64,000 bases of DNA from positions 111,179-175,178 of the forward strand of contig NZ_JAAMFK010000004.1 in assembly GCF_018437275.1 (NCBI RefSeq), in the 5' to 3' direction. The notes under the pieces were generated by a model, which did not search any database, was not told where the DNA came from, and saw only the letters and a list, made by a program, of their open reading frames with translations. The translations under genes and the position numbers were made by a program. How positions within the stretch are numbered: the first letter of the stretch is position 1; every line of letters starts with the position of its first letter. The DNA comes from Fructobacillus broussonetiae. Lineage in GTDB: Bacteria; Bacillota; Bacilli; Lactobacillales; Lactobacillaceae. Positions 32,501 to 41,954 of this stretch are shown one piece after another.

Positions 32501-35500
32501 ATGGCCGTTATTGTGAACATTCAACCGGGTGAAGTGGACCAACGGGCTCGTTTTGTACAAGATTTAAAAGTCAAAATCGAGGGTGGTGACCAACGCCGCC
32601 TCTTCTACCTCGTGCCCAACCACGTCAAGTTTGATGGGGAAGTGGACGTCTTAAAACGCCTCGGAACAGCACAGGGAAAACAAGCAAACGACACTTACGC
32701 CCAGTCACAGGTCCAAGTTTATTCGCTGACTCGTCTCGCTTGGCGCTTTTTGCAAGACCAGGGAAAGGTGCAACCGCCCGTTCTGGGATCAGCCGGACTC
32801 TTTGTCATGGTCTCCAAGATCTTGCAAGAACAAAAGGACAGTCTGCCTGTTTTTGCCCGCATGGCAGCCAAGCAGGGCTTCATCGAAAAGCTGGTGAGCC
32901 AGCTGTCTGAATTGCGCGCTTCTCGGGTGTCCGCCCAGGATTTGCTTTCAATTGTTGAACAGATTGAGGGCCAAGACCAGCAGATGGCCCTGACTGCCTC
33001 CGCTTTGAAGCAGAAGCTTCGCGACCTGGCCATTGTCGCGGACGCCTTCAACGACAATATGGGCGACGACTACATTCTCGCCCAGGAAACGCTGCCTTAC
33101 CTGGTCCAACAGGTCCAAGACATGGATCTTTCGAACGCCGTCTTCTACTTCGACGGCTTCACGGGCTTCACCGCCGCCGAGTGGGCGCTGGTCAAGCTCC
33201 TAATCGAGAAGGCCGAGGTGCACTTTGCGATGCTCGGACGTGTGGATGCGAACGATCCGTTAAAGTACGAAAACGGCGCTTCCGTCTACGAAAAGCCGCT
33301 CGAAACGACCCGCACGATTCGCACGCTGGCCCACAACGCCGGCGTGGAATTTCAGGTGAAGGTCGGTGCCCGAGATCAAAAGGCCGGTGCCCAAGCGCAA
33401 GCATCCACCACCGCCACACCATCAGCCACTCCTAGCCATGCCAAATTCCAACCCGCACCATCCCAACAACACTTGCTCCAGGCTTGGGAAAAACTCGGTG
33501 CCTACCAGGACTTTTCCGCCGACGAACAAGAAAAGTCGGAAACCAATCTTGAATCCTTCGTTGCGGCCAACGTCGTGACCGAGCTAGAAGAGGTGGCCCG
33601 CCGCATCCGCGAGGACTTGCGCCAAAATCCCGACCTACACCTGCGCGACGTTCTGGTGCTCGCCCGCGATTTGAACCCATACACGGCCAAGATTCCAGCC
33701 GTTATGGAGAGCTTCGAGCTCCCATACTTCCTGGATAACGACGTGAAGATGGGGAACCACCCACTCGTTGAGCTGACGACGACGCTTCTCAAGAACCCAC
33801 ACGCGCTTTATCAAAAAGAAAACATCCTAACGGTCTTGAAGACCGGCTATTTGCGACCAATCATGGCCGCCGGAGCTGCCCAATCCCAAAACACGCCACT
33901 CACCCCAAATGCGCCACTCACCCAAACTGGCCAAAAGCAAAACCAAGCCGGCCCCAATCCAGACCGCGTACAAAGCCCACTCCAAGACGACACTTCTTAC
34001 TTCGAAGCCGTCGCCTACCTCGAAAACTACCTGGCGGGGCACCGTGTCTCCCGCAAAACATGGGAGGATGATTCCAAGCCATTCGAACTCTACCAGGTTC
34101 CATTGGACGATGAGAGTCAGGTGACCGACCACGACAAGGCGGTCAACGCAGCCATCACACAACTCAAGTTGCATGTCCACGCCTTGATCAAGGACCTGAC
34201 GGAAACTTTCGAAAAGGCCGACACAATCGAGGCTGCTGGCCGCGCCTTCATGGCTTACTTACAAGACAAAAAGGTGCCGGATGCCGTCATGGAACAGCGC
34301 GATCAGCTGATTGACGACGGCCAGCTCATGAAGGCCCAGCAGTTAATGGAAGTGTGGCAGCTCTTCATCAGCATCCTCGACCAGACGGTGCAGGTGGCAG
34401 GCAATGACGACTTCGACCGCAAGACCTTCTTGCAGGCACTCGAGGCGGGGTTCTCCGGTGGAACCTTCGCTGGAATCCCAAACCAGCTCGACCAGTTGAC
34501 GATTTCCGAAGCGGGAATTGTGCAGTCACAAAGCTACAAGAAACTCTACTTCATCGGTGGAACGCGAAACGCCTTCCCAGCCCAGGTGAACAACAAGACA
34601 CTTCTCTCGGATCAGGATCGATTACTCGTTCAGCCAGCGCTCGCTGAGCAAGACGACCCGCGCTACCTCCAGGAAACGGCCAAGCAGCAAATGGCCCAGG
34701 AATCACTCGTGTTCTACAACGCGTTGCAGGCGGCAAGCGACAAGGTGACGCTGTCCTACCCACTGCTCGACCAGGACGGAAACGTGAACGAACCGTCACC
34801 TTACTTTGCCCGCCTCCAAGCCGCATTTGGTATTGACAAGTCTACTCCAATCGCTGCCCAGGCGAAGGATCCCTCAGACCTTGTTAAGCACTTTGCGGGG
34901 ACACCGCAAGCCACGCTTGGTCAACTGGTGAAGTTACCAGAAGAACAACGCGCTAACCAGGACTTCCAGGCCGTCAAAGAAAGCTTGAAGAAGGCCGGCA
35001 ATCCAGCTCGGACCGACCGCGTGCTCTCATCGGCCGACTACGAAAATAAGCCGGAACAGCTGACACAAGAACTTGCTAAGCAGCTTTTCCAAACGCCACT
35101 CGTGGTTTCCATCTCACAGGTGGAATCCTTCTACCGCAATCCATACGAGTACTTCCTCCGCTACGGTTTGCGTTTGCGTGAGAAGCCAACGGTTGAGATT
35201 GACGCCCGTATCGAGGGAACGGTTTACCACGCCCTCTTTGAGCAGGTGGTGAACGAGGTGATTAAGGCGAACGGCCGACTCGCCGACGTCACAGACGAAA
35301 CCTTCGCCCAGCAAGTGCAGGCCAAGCTTCAAGAGCTCAGCACCCAGGCCGAGTTTGCGGAACTGACCGAAGAAGGGCAAGGGCAGGCCCAGGCCCGCTT
35401 CATGGAAAAACAGGCCGTGAAGGTCTTGCAGCAGCTTCGAACAGCGACTCGATTGAATAACACATCGAAGCCGACCCGTGTTGAAGCGCCATTTGGATTC

Positions 35501-36340
35501 CCGGGATCCGACCTGCCAATGGTGACGATCGGGAAGGGTGCCCATGAGGTGCTCATCCGTGGAAAGGTCGACCGCTTTGACCGCCAGGACGGCCAGGGTG
35601 AATACGGAACGATTGTCGATTATAAGTTGAACGGCAAGAAGTTCTCATACAAAGACGCCGCAAATGGTCTGGAACTTCAGCTTTTGACCTACTGGCAGGC
35701 CGCAAACGAGAACGCCCAGAAGATGGGACTCGCGACAAATGGTCATGTTGGTGGTGCCTTCTTTGCGCCGATTAACCAGAAGAAGACGGCCTGGAAGGAC
35801 TTCAAGGGTTCGGTGGACGAACTCCTCGAAGGGAAGTTGCCAGCCCAGAGCGCGAAGCTCGCGGGGCTGACTTTGACAGACGATGCCTACGTCGACGCCT
35901 TGGACCAAATCGAGGCGAGCGGCAAATCAGCGTCCTACAACCTCGCCAAGAAGAAGGACGGCAATCTGTCCGCGAAATCCGACGGCATCGCACCGGAGGA
36001 GTTGGACCTGCTCATGGCCCACAATCAGAAGCTGATTCAGCAGGCCGCCCAGCAAATTACCAAGGGACAATTCCCATTGAACCCGGTTGAAAAGAGCCTG
36101 ACTTACTCGGCATACACCGACGTCATGCGCTTCGACCGCGCGCTCGGGGACAGCTATCAGGAGGCGGTTTACAACGGTAAGAAGAAGCAGATTCTAGAGG
36201 CTTTGGTCGCCGAAAGTGCTGAAAACACGAACGAGGGCTCCGCCCAAAACGCCGAGCCAAATGGCCCGGCTTCAAACGGGATGCCAACGGCGGTAGACGA
36301 AGCCAACAACGATTCAGGAAAGGATGGTCAACATGCCTAA
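32501..36340 (+). CDS. rexB: ATP-dependent nuclease subunit B (RexB/AddB type)
   Basis: RexB is the second nuclease/helicase-like subunit of the lactic acid bacterial RecBCD equivalent for double-strand break end processing. The 1279-residue product carries a C-terminal PDDEXK nuclease (IVDYKLNGKKFS, then LELQLLTYW). The segment VSISQVESFYRNPYEYFLRYGL has Arg-Asn where AddB has a cluster Cys, as in RexB proteins lacking the iron-sulfur cluster. Two Ala/Gln/Pro/Thr-rich inserts (about residues 290-325 and 455-490) are unusual. Start at 32501 (GAAAGG 11 nt upstream); a GTG 9 nt earlier is less likely. Confidence 0.94.
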   Translation: MAVIVNIQPGEVDQRARFVQDLKVKIEGGDQRRLFYLVPNHVKFDGEVDVLKRLGTAQGKQANDTYAQSQVQVYSLTRLAWRFLQDQGKVQPPVLGSAGLFVMVSKILQEQKDSLPVFARMAAKQGFIEKLVSQLSELRASRVSAQDLLSIVEQIEGQDQQMALTASALKQKLRDLAIVADAFNDNMGDDYILAQETLPYLVQQVQDMDLSNAVFYFDGFTGFTAAEWALVKLLIEKAEVHFAMLGRVDANDPLKYENGASVYEKPLETTRTIRTLAHNAGVEFQVKVGARDQKAGAQAQASTTATPSATPSHAKFQPAPSQQHLLQAWEKLGAYQDFSADEQEKSETNLESFVAANVVTELEEVARRIREDLRQNPDLHLRDVLVLARDLNPYTAKIPAVMESFELPYFLDNDVKMGNHPLVELTTTLLKNPHALYQKENILTVLKTGYLRPIMAAGAAQSQNTPLTPNAPLTQTGQKQNQAGPNPDRVQSPLQDDTSYFEAVAYLENYLAGHRVSRKTWEDDSKPFELYQVPLDDESQVTDHDKAVNAAITQLKLHVHALIKDLTETFEKADTIEAAGRAFMAYLQDKKVPDAVMEQRDQLIDDGQLMKAQQLMEVWQLFISILDQTVQVAGNDDFDRKTFLQALEAGFSGGTFAGIPNQLDQLTISEAGIVQSQSYKKLYFIGGTRNAFPAQVNNKTLLSDQDRLLVQPALAEQDDPRYLQETAKQQMAQESLVFYNALQAASDKVTLSYPLLDQDGNVNEPSPYFARLQAAFGIDKSTPIAAQAKDPSDLVKHFAGTPQATLGQLVKLPEEQRANQDFQAVKESLKKAGNPARTDRVLSSADYENKPEQLTQELAKQLFQTPLVVSISQVESFYRNPYEYFLRYGLRLREKPTVEIDARIEGTVYHALFEQVVNEVIKANGRLADVTDETFAQQVQAKLQELSTQAEFAELTEEGQGQAQARFMEKQAVKVLQQLRTATRLNNTSKPTRVEAPFGFPGSDLPMVTIGKGAHEVLIRGKVDRFDRQDGQGEYGTIVDYKLNGKKFSYKDAANGLELQLLTYWQAANENAQKMGLATNGHVGGAFFAPINQKKTAWKDFKGSVDELLEGKLPAQSAKLAGLTLTDDAYVDALDQIEASGKSASYNLAKKKDGNLSAKSDGIAPEELDLLMAHNQKLIQQAAQQITKGQFPLNPVEKSLTYSAYTDVMRFDRALGDSYQEAVYNGKKKQILEALVAESAENTNEGSAQNAEPNGPASNGMPTAVDEANNDSGKDGQHA

Positions 36341-39300
36341 CTATACAAAAAACCAGCAAATGGCCATCGACCATGCCGGTCACAACATCCTGGTCTCTGC
36401 CTCGGCCGGTTCTGGAAAGACGACAGTCCTGATTGAACGCCTGATTCAAAAGATCATGGCGGGAACGAGCGTGGACCAGTTCCTAATCGTGACCTTCACC
36501 CGCGCCGCAGCTGGCGAGATGAAGGAACGGTTGGAAAAGGCCATTACGAGCAAGCTCCAGGAGACGACCGACCAGAAGATGAAGGTCTACTTGCAGGAAC
36601 AGTTGGCGCTGTTGCCAACGGCTGCCGTGACCACGATTGATGGCTTCGCCCTCCAGTTGATTGAATCCTACTACTATGAAATTGATTTAGACCCAGCCTT
36701 CCGTTTGGTGGCGGATAACGCCGAGGTGAGTCTCTTTAAGAACCGCGCCTTGGATGCGCTCTTCGACGAGCTCTACCAGGAAGACCACCCGGACCACCAG
36801 GCATTGATGAGCCTGATTGAAAACTTCGCCTCCGTCTCACGGGACCAGGGCTTGAAGGACATCATCTTAAAGTTGGCCGACTTCGACGCCGCCCGTCCGC
36901 AGGAGGACCACTGGCTCGACTCACTGGCCGACGCCAAGGATACGAGCAAGCCCTTGAACGAACAGGAGGCCTACCAGGCCTTCTTGGACGGCCAAGTGCG
37001 TCCAACCATCGATCAGGCCTTAACCGATCTTCCGGCCGCGTTATCCGCAGTCGAGGGCGAAGCGGATGAGAAGAAGTTCCAGCAGGCCGCCACGGCCTTG
37101 CTCGAACGACAGGCCTACTTGCAGAACCTGCAGTCACTCTTGGATAACCAGGCGCCATACGAAGATTTCGCCAAGGCCATCCAGCAGGACTTCGCCGACA
37201 AGTTCCCAACCCGTTTCAATAAGAACAAAGTGGAAGAAGACGATGACATCGCACAGAAGGCCGAGTACTTGGAGAAGGCGCTCACCTTCAAGGCCAACTA
37301 CTTTGCCGGCAAGGATTCAACGCTGACAAAGCTCGCTAACGGTTTCTTCTCATTAACAGAGGAACAGTGGCAGACGATTAACGCCCGTGGCCAACGTCTG
37401 GTCCAGGCTCTCGTCAAGGTGACTAAGGACTACCTCAAGGTCTTAGACGAGCAGAAGCAGGACGAAAACGTCTTGCACTTCTCGGACCTTGTGGTGCTGG
37501 CCCGAAGGATTCTTCAAAACGATGACATCCGTGAACTGGTTCAAAGCCAGTTTGCTGAAGTCATGGTCGACGAGTACCAGGACGTGAACCGCCTTCAGGA
37601 AGCCTTCTTGAAGGACATGTCGAACGGCGAAAACATGTACATGGTGGGGGACATCAAGCAGTCCATCTACGGATTCCGTCAGGCAGCTCCCCAGCTGTTT
37701 GCCGGTAAGTACGCCGACTTTGCCAAGGACGAAAACGACGACGAGCGAATCGAACTCGCCGACAACTTCCGTTCTGAAAACAACGTGACGGAAGTCATCA
37801 ACCAGATTTTCACCCAGATTATGGATGAGGAGTTGGGGGATGTTGCCTACCAGGGTTCAGCCAAGCTGATTGCAAAGGCGGACTATCCGGAGACGGTGAA
37901 GCCAGTCTTCAATCTTGACCTCCTGGCGATGAAGAAGCAGAACCAAAACGGGGCGGCCACAGACGGCGACGAGGCCGATGACGAAGAGGAAGACGACCGC
38001 GACACCCGCGAGAAGAAGTTGACCTACTTGCTCGAAAAGGTGCAGCAACTGGTCGCGGACGGCAAAGTCTACGATCAAAAGGAAAAGGTGATGCGTCCCG
38101 TGCGCTACGAGGACATTGCCATCCTGACCCGTTCGAAGACGGTCTACCCAGACCTGCTCCGCCTGGCGAACGAAGCCGGGATTCCGGTGCAGTCGGAATC
38201 GGTTGGTAACTACTACCAGGCGATGGAAGTGTTCCTGGTCTTGGACGTACTGCGTGTCATTGATAATCCGCACCAGGATATTCCGCTGGCGGCTATCCTG
38301 CGCTCCCCGCTCTTTGGCTTCAAGGAGCAGGCGCTGGCCGAGATTCGATTGGCAGACGAGCAACACGACTTCTACTCGGCCCTAAGAGCACGAGCAGAAC
38401 AAGACGAAAAGGCCGCTAATGTCTTAGAACAATTAGACAAATGGCGTGTTTATGCACGCCAAAACGACTTGGTTGGCCTGATTTGGGCCATCTACCAGGA
38501 CACTGGCTGGCTGGACTATGTCGCCGGACTCCCCGGTGGTGCCCAGCGTCAGGCGAACTTGCACGCCCTCTACCAGCGGGCATCGACCTTCCAGGAGAAC
38601 GGTCAGTCCGGACTCTTTGCCTTCACGCGCTACATCGAAGAGGTGCAGGCGGGTGGCGCCGAGGTTGGTGAGGTCGCCCAGGAATCCTCTGAAAACGCCG
38701 TGAACCTCATGACGATTCACAAGTCCAAGGGGCTGGAATTCCCAATCGTGATCCTGCCGGACCTCGACAAGGAGTTTAACCAAATGGACAGCCGCTCTTC
38801 CTTTGTCTTGCAAAAGGACGCGGGAATCGGACTCGACTACCTCGAACCAAACGCCCAGGTGAAGGTGCCAACGCTCTCGAAATACGCCGTGAAGTTGGCG
38901 CTCAAAAAGCAGGCCTGGTCCGAAGAAATGCGCCTCTACTACGTGGCTTTGACCCGTGCCAAGCAACAGTTGCACCTGATCGGTCGCATTGACCCGGCCG
39001 GGGAAAGTCAGACCCGAGAGCAAAAGCTTTACCAGGACACGCTTCAAGCAGACGCCCAGTTCCTCCCAGAGGAACAGCGTTTGACGGCGAAGTCCTACCT
39101 GGATTGGACGTTGCAGGCCTTCGCCCGACTCGAAAACGCGGACCTCGACAAGGTGCTCTTAGCCGATGCCAAGCGCGAACGGGCCTGGGTCGGTCCTGAA
39201 ACCGACCGTAAGGGTCAGATTCAAGTGACGGTTGTGAACGAAGACGAACTCACGACCAAGCAGGACTTGATGCAGGAGTCCGCCAAGGTTGCTGCGCAAC

Positions 39301-40268
39301 AAGCTGCCCAAGCCGCAGGCGACGCCACCGCCCAGGCCGACCAAGCCCAAGAGCAAGGCCAAAATCAAACTCAAGGCGACCACGCAAACGACACGCTCGA
39401 CCTTCAAGCCTTCGAGCAAAAGCTGAATTACCGCTACGCCCACCTGGAGGCGACAAAGACCGCCGCCTACCAGTCGGTATCGGAAATTAAGCAGCTTTTC
39501 GAGGACCCGGACCGACCACACATCCAGGACTTGTACCTGGATGAAGACGGTCGCGCCCGAACCCAAGAGGAAGTCGCCCAGGCAGACCAAACCACGCAAA
39601 GTGCTCAAACCACTCAAGACACAAACGAACCCACCCCACAAGACGACAAGCTGAAGGCCAACATGCTCGCGCAAAACGAGCTGCCAATGCCGAGCTTTAT
39701 GTCGGACGGGAAGGCGAAGCCGTCGCCAACGGCCGTGGGAACGGCGACCCACTTGATCCTGCAGTTGATTAACTTTAAGAAGGACTACAGTGAGGATGAC
39801 CTCAAAAAGCTCCTCCAAAAGTTGGTCGAAACGGGACAAATCGAGGAAGAAATCGCGCCGCAGGTGAATGTGAAGCAGGTGCAGGAATTCTTGCAGACGG
39901 AATTTGCAGAGCGAATCGCAAACCACCCAAGTACGTTGCACCGGGAGGCGACGTTTGCGATGTTGGTGCCGGCAAAGCAGGTGTACGAGGGATTGGATGA
40001 CGAGCAGCCAATTTTGATACACGGAATAATCGACGGATACTTCGTGGATGAGGCGAAGAAAACGGTGACGGTGTTCGACTATAAGACGGATTACGTGCCG
40101 AGAGGAAAGGGGCCAAGGCAGCAGGAGGCGCTGTTGAAGATGAAGCACCGGTACAGGGGACAGTTGAACTTGTACAGACAGGCGTTGCAGGACGAATTCC
40201 CGGGATATGTATTGGAGCCGGCGAAGTTGGTGTTGCTGTCGGCGAATAAGATAATGGAACTGGATTAG
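36333..40268 (+). CDS. rexA: ATP-dependent helicase/nuclease subunit A (RexA/AddA)
   Basis: UvrD-like helicase plus RecB nuclease. Walker A SASAGSGKTTVLIERL, TFTRAAAGEMKERL, VMVDEYQDVN, NFRSENNV and LMTIHKSKGLEFPIVILPDLDKEF are helicase motifs in order, followed by LYYVALTRAKQQLHLIG. The nuclease part has GTATHLILQ, IHGIIDGYFVDE and TVFDYKTDYV. 1311 residues, a little long because of Gln/Ala/Thr-rich inserts around residues 995-1020 and 1080-1105. Overlaps rexB by 8 nt. Codon use changes in the last about 110 codons. Confidence 0.95.
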   Translation: MPNYTKNQQMAIDHAGHNILVSASAGSGKTTVLIERLIQKIMAGTSVDQFLIVTFTRAAAGEMKERLEKAITSKLQETTDQKMKVYLQEQLALLPTAAVTTIDGFALQLIESYYYEIDLDPAFRLVADNAEVSLFKNRALDALFDELYQEDHPDHQALMSLIENFASVSRDQGLKDIILKLADFDAARPQEDHWLDSLADAKDTSKPLNEQEAYQAFLDGQVRPTIDQALTDLPAALSAVEGEADEKKFQQAATALLERQAYLQNLQSLLDNQAPYEDFAKAIQQDFADKFPTRFNKNKVEEDDDIAQKAEYLEKALTFKANYFAGKDSTLTKLANGFFSLTEEQWQTINARGQRLVQALVKVTKDYLKVLDEQKQDENVLHFSDLVVLARRILQNDDIRELVQSQFAEVMVDEYQDVNRLQEAFLKDMSNGENMYMVGDIKQSIYGFRQAAPQLFAGKYADFAKDENDDERIELADNFRSENNVTEVINQIFTQIMDEELGDVAYQGSAKLIAKADYPETVKPVFNLDLLAMKKQNQNGAATDGDEADDEEEDDRDTREKKLTYLLEKVQQLVADGKVYDQKEKVMRPVRYEDIAILTRSKTVYPDLLRLANEAGIPVQSESVGNYYQAMEVFLVLDVLRVIDNPHQDIPLAAILRSPLFGFKEQALAEIRLADEQHDFYSALRARAEQDEKAANVLEQLDKWRVYARQNDLVGLIWAIYQDTGWLDYVAGLPGGAQRQANLHALYQRASTFQENGQSGLFAFTRYIEEVQAGGAEVGEVAQESSENAVNLMTIHKSKGLEFPIVILPDLDKEFNQMDSRSSFVLQKDAGIGLDYLEPNAQVKVPTLSKYAVKLALKKQAWSEEMRLYYVALTRAKQQLHLIGRIDPAGESQTREQKLYQDTLQADAQFLPEEQRLTAKSYLDWTLQAFARLENADLDKVLLADAKRERAWVGPETDRKGQIQVTVVNEDELTTKQDLMQESAKVAAQQAAQAAGDATAQADQAQEQGQNQTQGDHANDTLDLQAFEQKLNYRYAHLEATKTAAYQSVSEIKQLFEDPDRPHIQDLYLDEDGRARTQEEVAQADQTTQSAQTTQDTNEPTPQDDKLKANMLAQNELPMPSFMSDGKAKPSPTAVGTATHLILQLINFKKDYSEDDLKKLLQKLVETGQIEEEIAPQVNVKQVQEFLQTEFAERIANHPSTLHREATFAMLVPAKQVYEGLDDEQPILIHGIIDGYFVDEAKKTVTVFDYKTDYVPRGKGPRQQEALLKMKHRYRGQLNLYRQALQDEFPGYVLEPAKLVLLSANKIMELD

Positions 40269-40318
40269 GGAAAACGTCCGACTGCGTCGGACTTAAAACG
40301 CCGTTTTGTCTTGAAACT

Positions 40319-40347
40319 TGCACTATTGAAAGAGTCCGCCTATAATG
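40319..40347 (+). promoter_or_regulatory. Sigma-A promoter of yqgQ
   Basis: TTGCAC, 17 nt, TATAAT: near consensus, about 80 nt before yqgQ. The gap after rexA also holds GTCCGAC-TGC-GTCGGAC and AAAACG/CGTTTT stems. Confidence 0.8.
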
Positions 40348-40435
40348 GCAAACAAGTTCCGCGCAACGTTGTCATAAAACGCAAGCGCTGGCGCTCAAAG
40401 CCGAAGTGATTCCAAAAGAGGAGAAGGAGGCACCC

Positions 40436-40696
40436 ATGGCATCAATCAAGAATTTCTACGATATTCTGCAGTATTTGAAGAAGTATGAAATCTACATCCA
40501 CGTGGGGCACCGCCTCTGGGACATTGAGGTGGCGGCCTTGGAGGTTGATAACCTCTATAAGGCGAAGGTGCTTTCGGAGCCAATGTATGAAACGATGAAA
40601 ATCATCTTGGCAAAGGAACACAAAGACGAAGCCGAACGCTCCGGCTTGCAGAGTTACGATGAAGAAGAAAAGCAAAAGGTTCAAAAAGGCCTTTAA
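40436..40696 (+). CDS. yqgQ: YqgQ family (DUF910) protein
   Basis: An 86-residue protein with SIKNFYDILQYLKKYEIYIHVGHRLWDIEVAALEVDNLY, typical of YqgQ. It sits before glcK as in B. subtilis. Function unknown. The start at 40436 is set by GAAGGAGG; a longer frame from 40406 has no Shine-Dalgarno. Confidence 0.9.
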   Translation: MASIKNFYDILQYLKKYEIYIHVGHRLWDIEVAALEVDNLYKAKVLSEPMYETMKIILAKEHKDEAERSGLQSYDEEEKQKVQKGL

Positions 40697-40750
40697 AAAA
40701 AGGCTTTTGATAGCGATACAGTTCTTCTGTAAACGTTGAAATAAAAGTTT

Positions 40751-40764
40751 TGTAAACGCTTGCA
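40751..40764 (+). promoter_or_regulatory. cre site (CcpA box) in glcK promoter
   Basis: TGTAAACGCTTGCA fits TGWAARCGYTWNCW at every position and overlaps the -35 (TTGCAT, 18 nt, TAAAAT with TGC extension). A weaker partial copy (TGTAAACGTTGAAA) lies at 40728. Carbon catabolite control is inferred. Confidence 0.75.
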
Positions 40765-40817
40765 TTTCACAAGCGGGCTCTGCTAAAATAAAAGAGTAAA
40801 TAAGAGAAATAGGAGGC

Positions 40818-40849
40818 GGTTCCCGGTGAGCCTGTTACAGGTGGGAGCC
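40818..40849 (+). promoter_or_regulatory. Hairpin between Shine-Dalgarno and glcK start
   Basis: GGTTCCC pairs with GGGAGCC (7 bp), with an inner CCTG-TTA-CAGG stem. AGGAGG (40811-40816) lies just before it and the ATG 10 nt after, so the 43-nt gap shrinks to 11 nt when folded. Confidence 0.65.
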
Positions 40850-40859
40850 AAACGCAATT

Positions 40860-41822
40860 ATGGCAAAAGATAAGTTAATTGGTGTCGACCTTGGTGGAAC
40901 GACGATCAAGTTTGCGATTTTGACCGACGAAGGAGAAGTCCAACAAAAGTGGTCAATCCAAACGAACGTGTTGCAAGATGGTTCACACATTGTGCCGGAC
41001 ATCATCGAATCAATCAACCACCACTTGGACTTGTACCAATTGGATCGCGACCGCGTGATCGGAATTGGTATGGGAACTCCTGGAACGGTTGACCGTGAAA
41101 AGGGAACGGTTAAGGGTGCCTACAACCTCGGTTGGGCCAAGGAAGAAGCCGTGAAGGAACCAATCCAAGCTGGAACTGGTTTCGAACTCTCAATTGACAA
41201 CGACGCCAACGTCGCTGCCTTGGGTGAAGCCTGGAAGGGTGCCGGAAACAACGACGCTGACGTTTCATTCATCACGCTTGGAACGGGTGTTGGTGGTGGC
41301 TTGGTTGCCAACCACGAATTGATTCACGGAATCGCCGGTGCTGGTGGCGAAGTTGGTCACATCATCGTTGAACCACACGGTTACAAGTGTACTTGTGGTA
41401 ACTACGGATGTTTGGAACAATACGCCTCAGCAACGGGTGTTGTTCACTTGGCACAAGACTTCGCCGAACAATACGTTGGTGAATCAAAGTTGAACAAGAT
41501 GATCGACAACGGTGAAGAAGTAACGTCAAAGATTATCTTTGACCTCGCCAAGGAAGGTGACTTCTTGGCCAACGAAACGGTCGACAAGTTGTGCTTCTAC
41601 TTGGGATACGCAGCTGCTACGATCTCAAACATCTTGAACCCATCAGCCATCGTTATCGGTGGTGGTGTGGCCGCAGCCGGTGAATTCTTGCGCGAACGCG
41701 TAGAAAAGAACTGGACTGAATTTGCCTTCCCAACGGTTCGTACGTCAACGGTTGTTAAGTTGGCCGAACTTGGAAACGACGCCGGTGTTATCGGTGCCGC
41801 TTCATTGGCAAAGAACAAGTAG
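40860..41822 (+). CDS. glcK: ROK family glucokinase
   Basis: Phosphorylates glucose to glucose-6-phosphate with ATP. The 320-residue ROK protein has the ATP motif GVDLGGTTIKFAIL, the substrate loop, the central GAGGEVGHI and the zinc motif CTCGNYGCLEQYAS. The C-terminal NPSAIVIGGGVAAAG is also typical. Regulated by a cre site. Its Shine-Dalgarno is separated from the ATG by a hairpin. Confidence 0.95.
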   Translation: MAKDKLIGVDLGGTTIKFAILTDEGEVQQKWSIQTNVLQDGSHIVPDIIESINHHLDLYQLDRDRVIGIGMGTPGTVDREKGTVKGAYNLGWAKEEAVKEPIQAGTGFELSIDNDANVAALGEAWKGAGNNDADVSFITLGTGVGGGLVANHELIHGIAGAGGEVGHIIVEPHGYKCTCGNYGCLEQYASATGVVHLAQDFAEQYVGESKLNKMIDNGEEVTSKIIFDLAKEGDFLANETVDKLCFYLGYAAATISNILNPSAIVIGGGVAAAGEFLRERVEKNWTEFAFPTVRTSTVVKLAELGNDAGVIGAASLAKNK

Positions 41823-41840
41823 TAAGACATTAAACCTTTA

Positions 41841-41869
41841 AGAGTAATCCGTACGGATTACTCTTTTTT
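41841..41869 (+). terminator. Terminator after glcK
   Basis: AGAGTAATCC-GTAC-GGATTACTCT with T-run. Confidence 0.9.
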
Positions 41870-41954
41870 GTTTTGTCGGCCTTTTTGCCATTTATGGTAG
41901 AATAGAAAGTAATCTAGGCGTTATTTTGCTAACGTCAAAAAAGGAGGTCCGATC

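Noticed and set aside
39159..40148. Long antisense ORF over the rexA 3' part
   Set aside because: The composition mirrors the helicase/nuclease codons; product is Leu/Val/Arg-rich without domain features.
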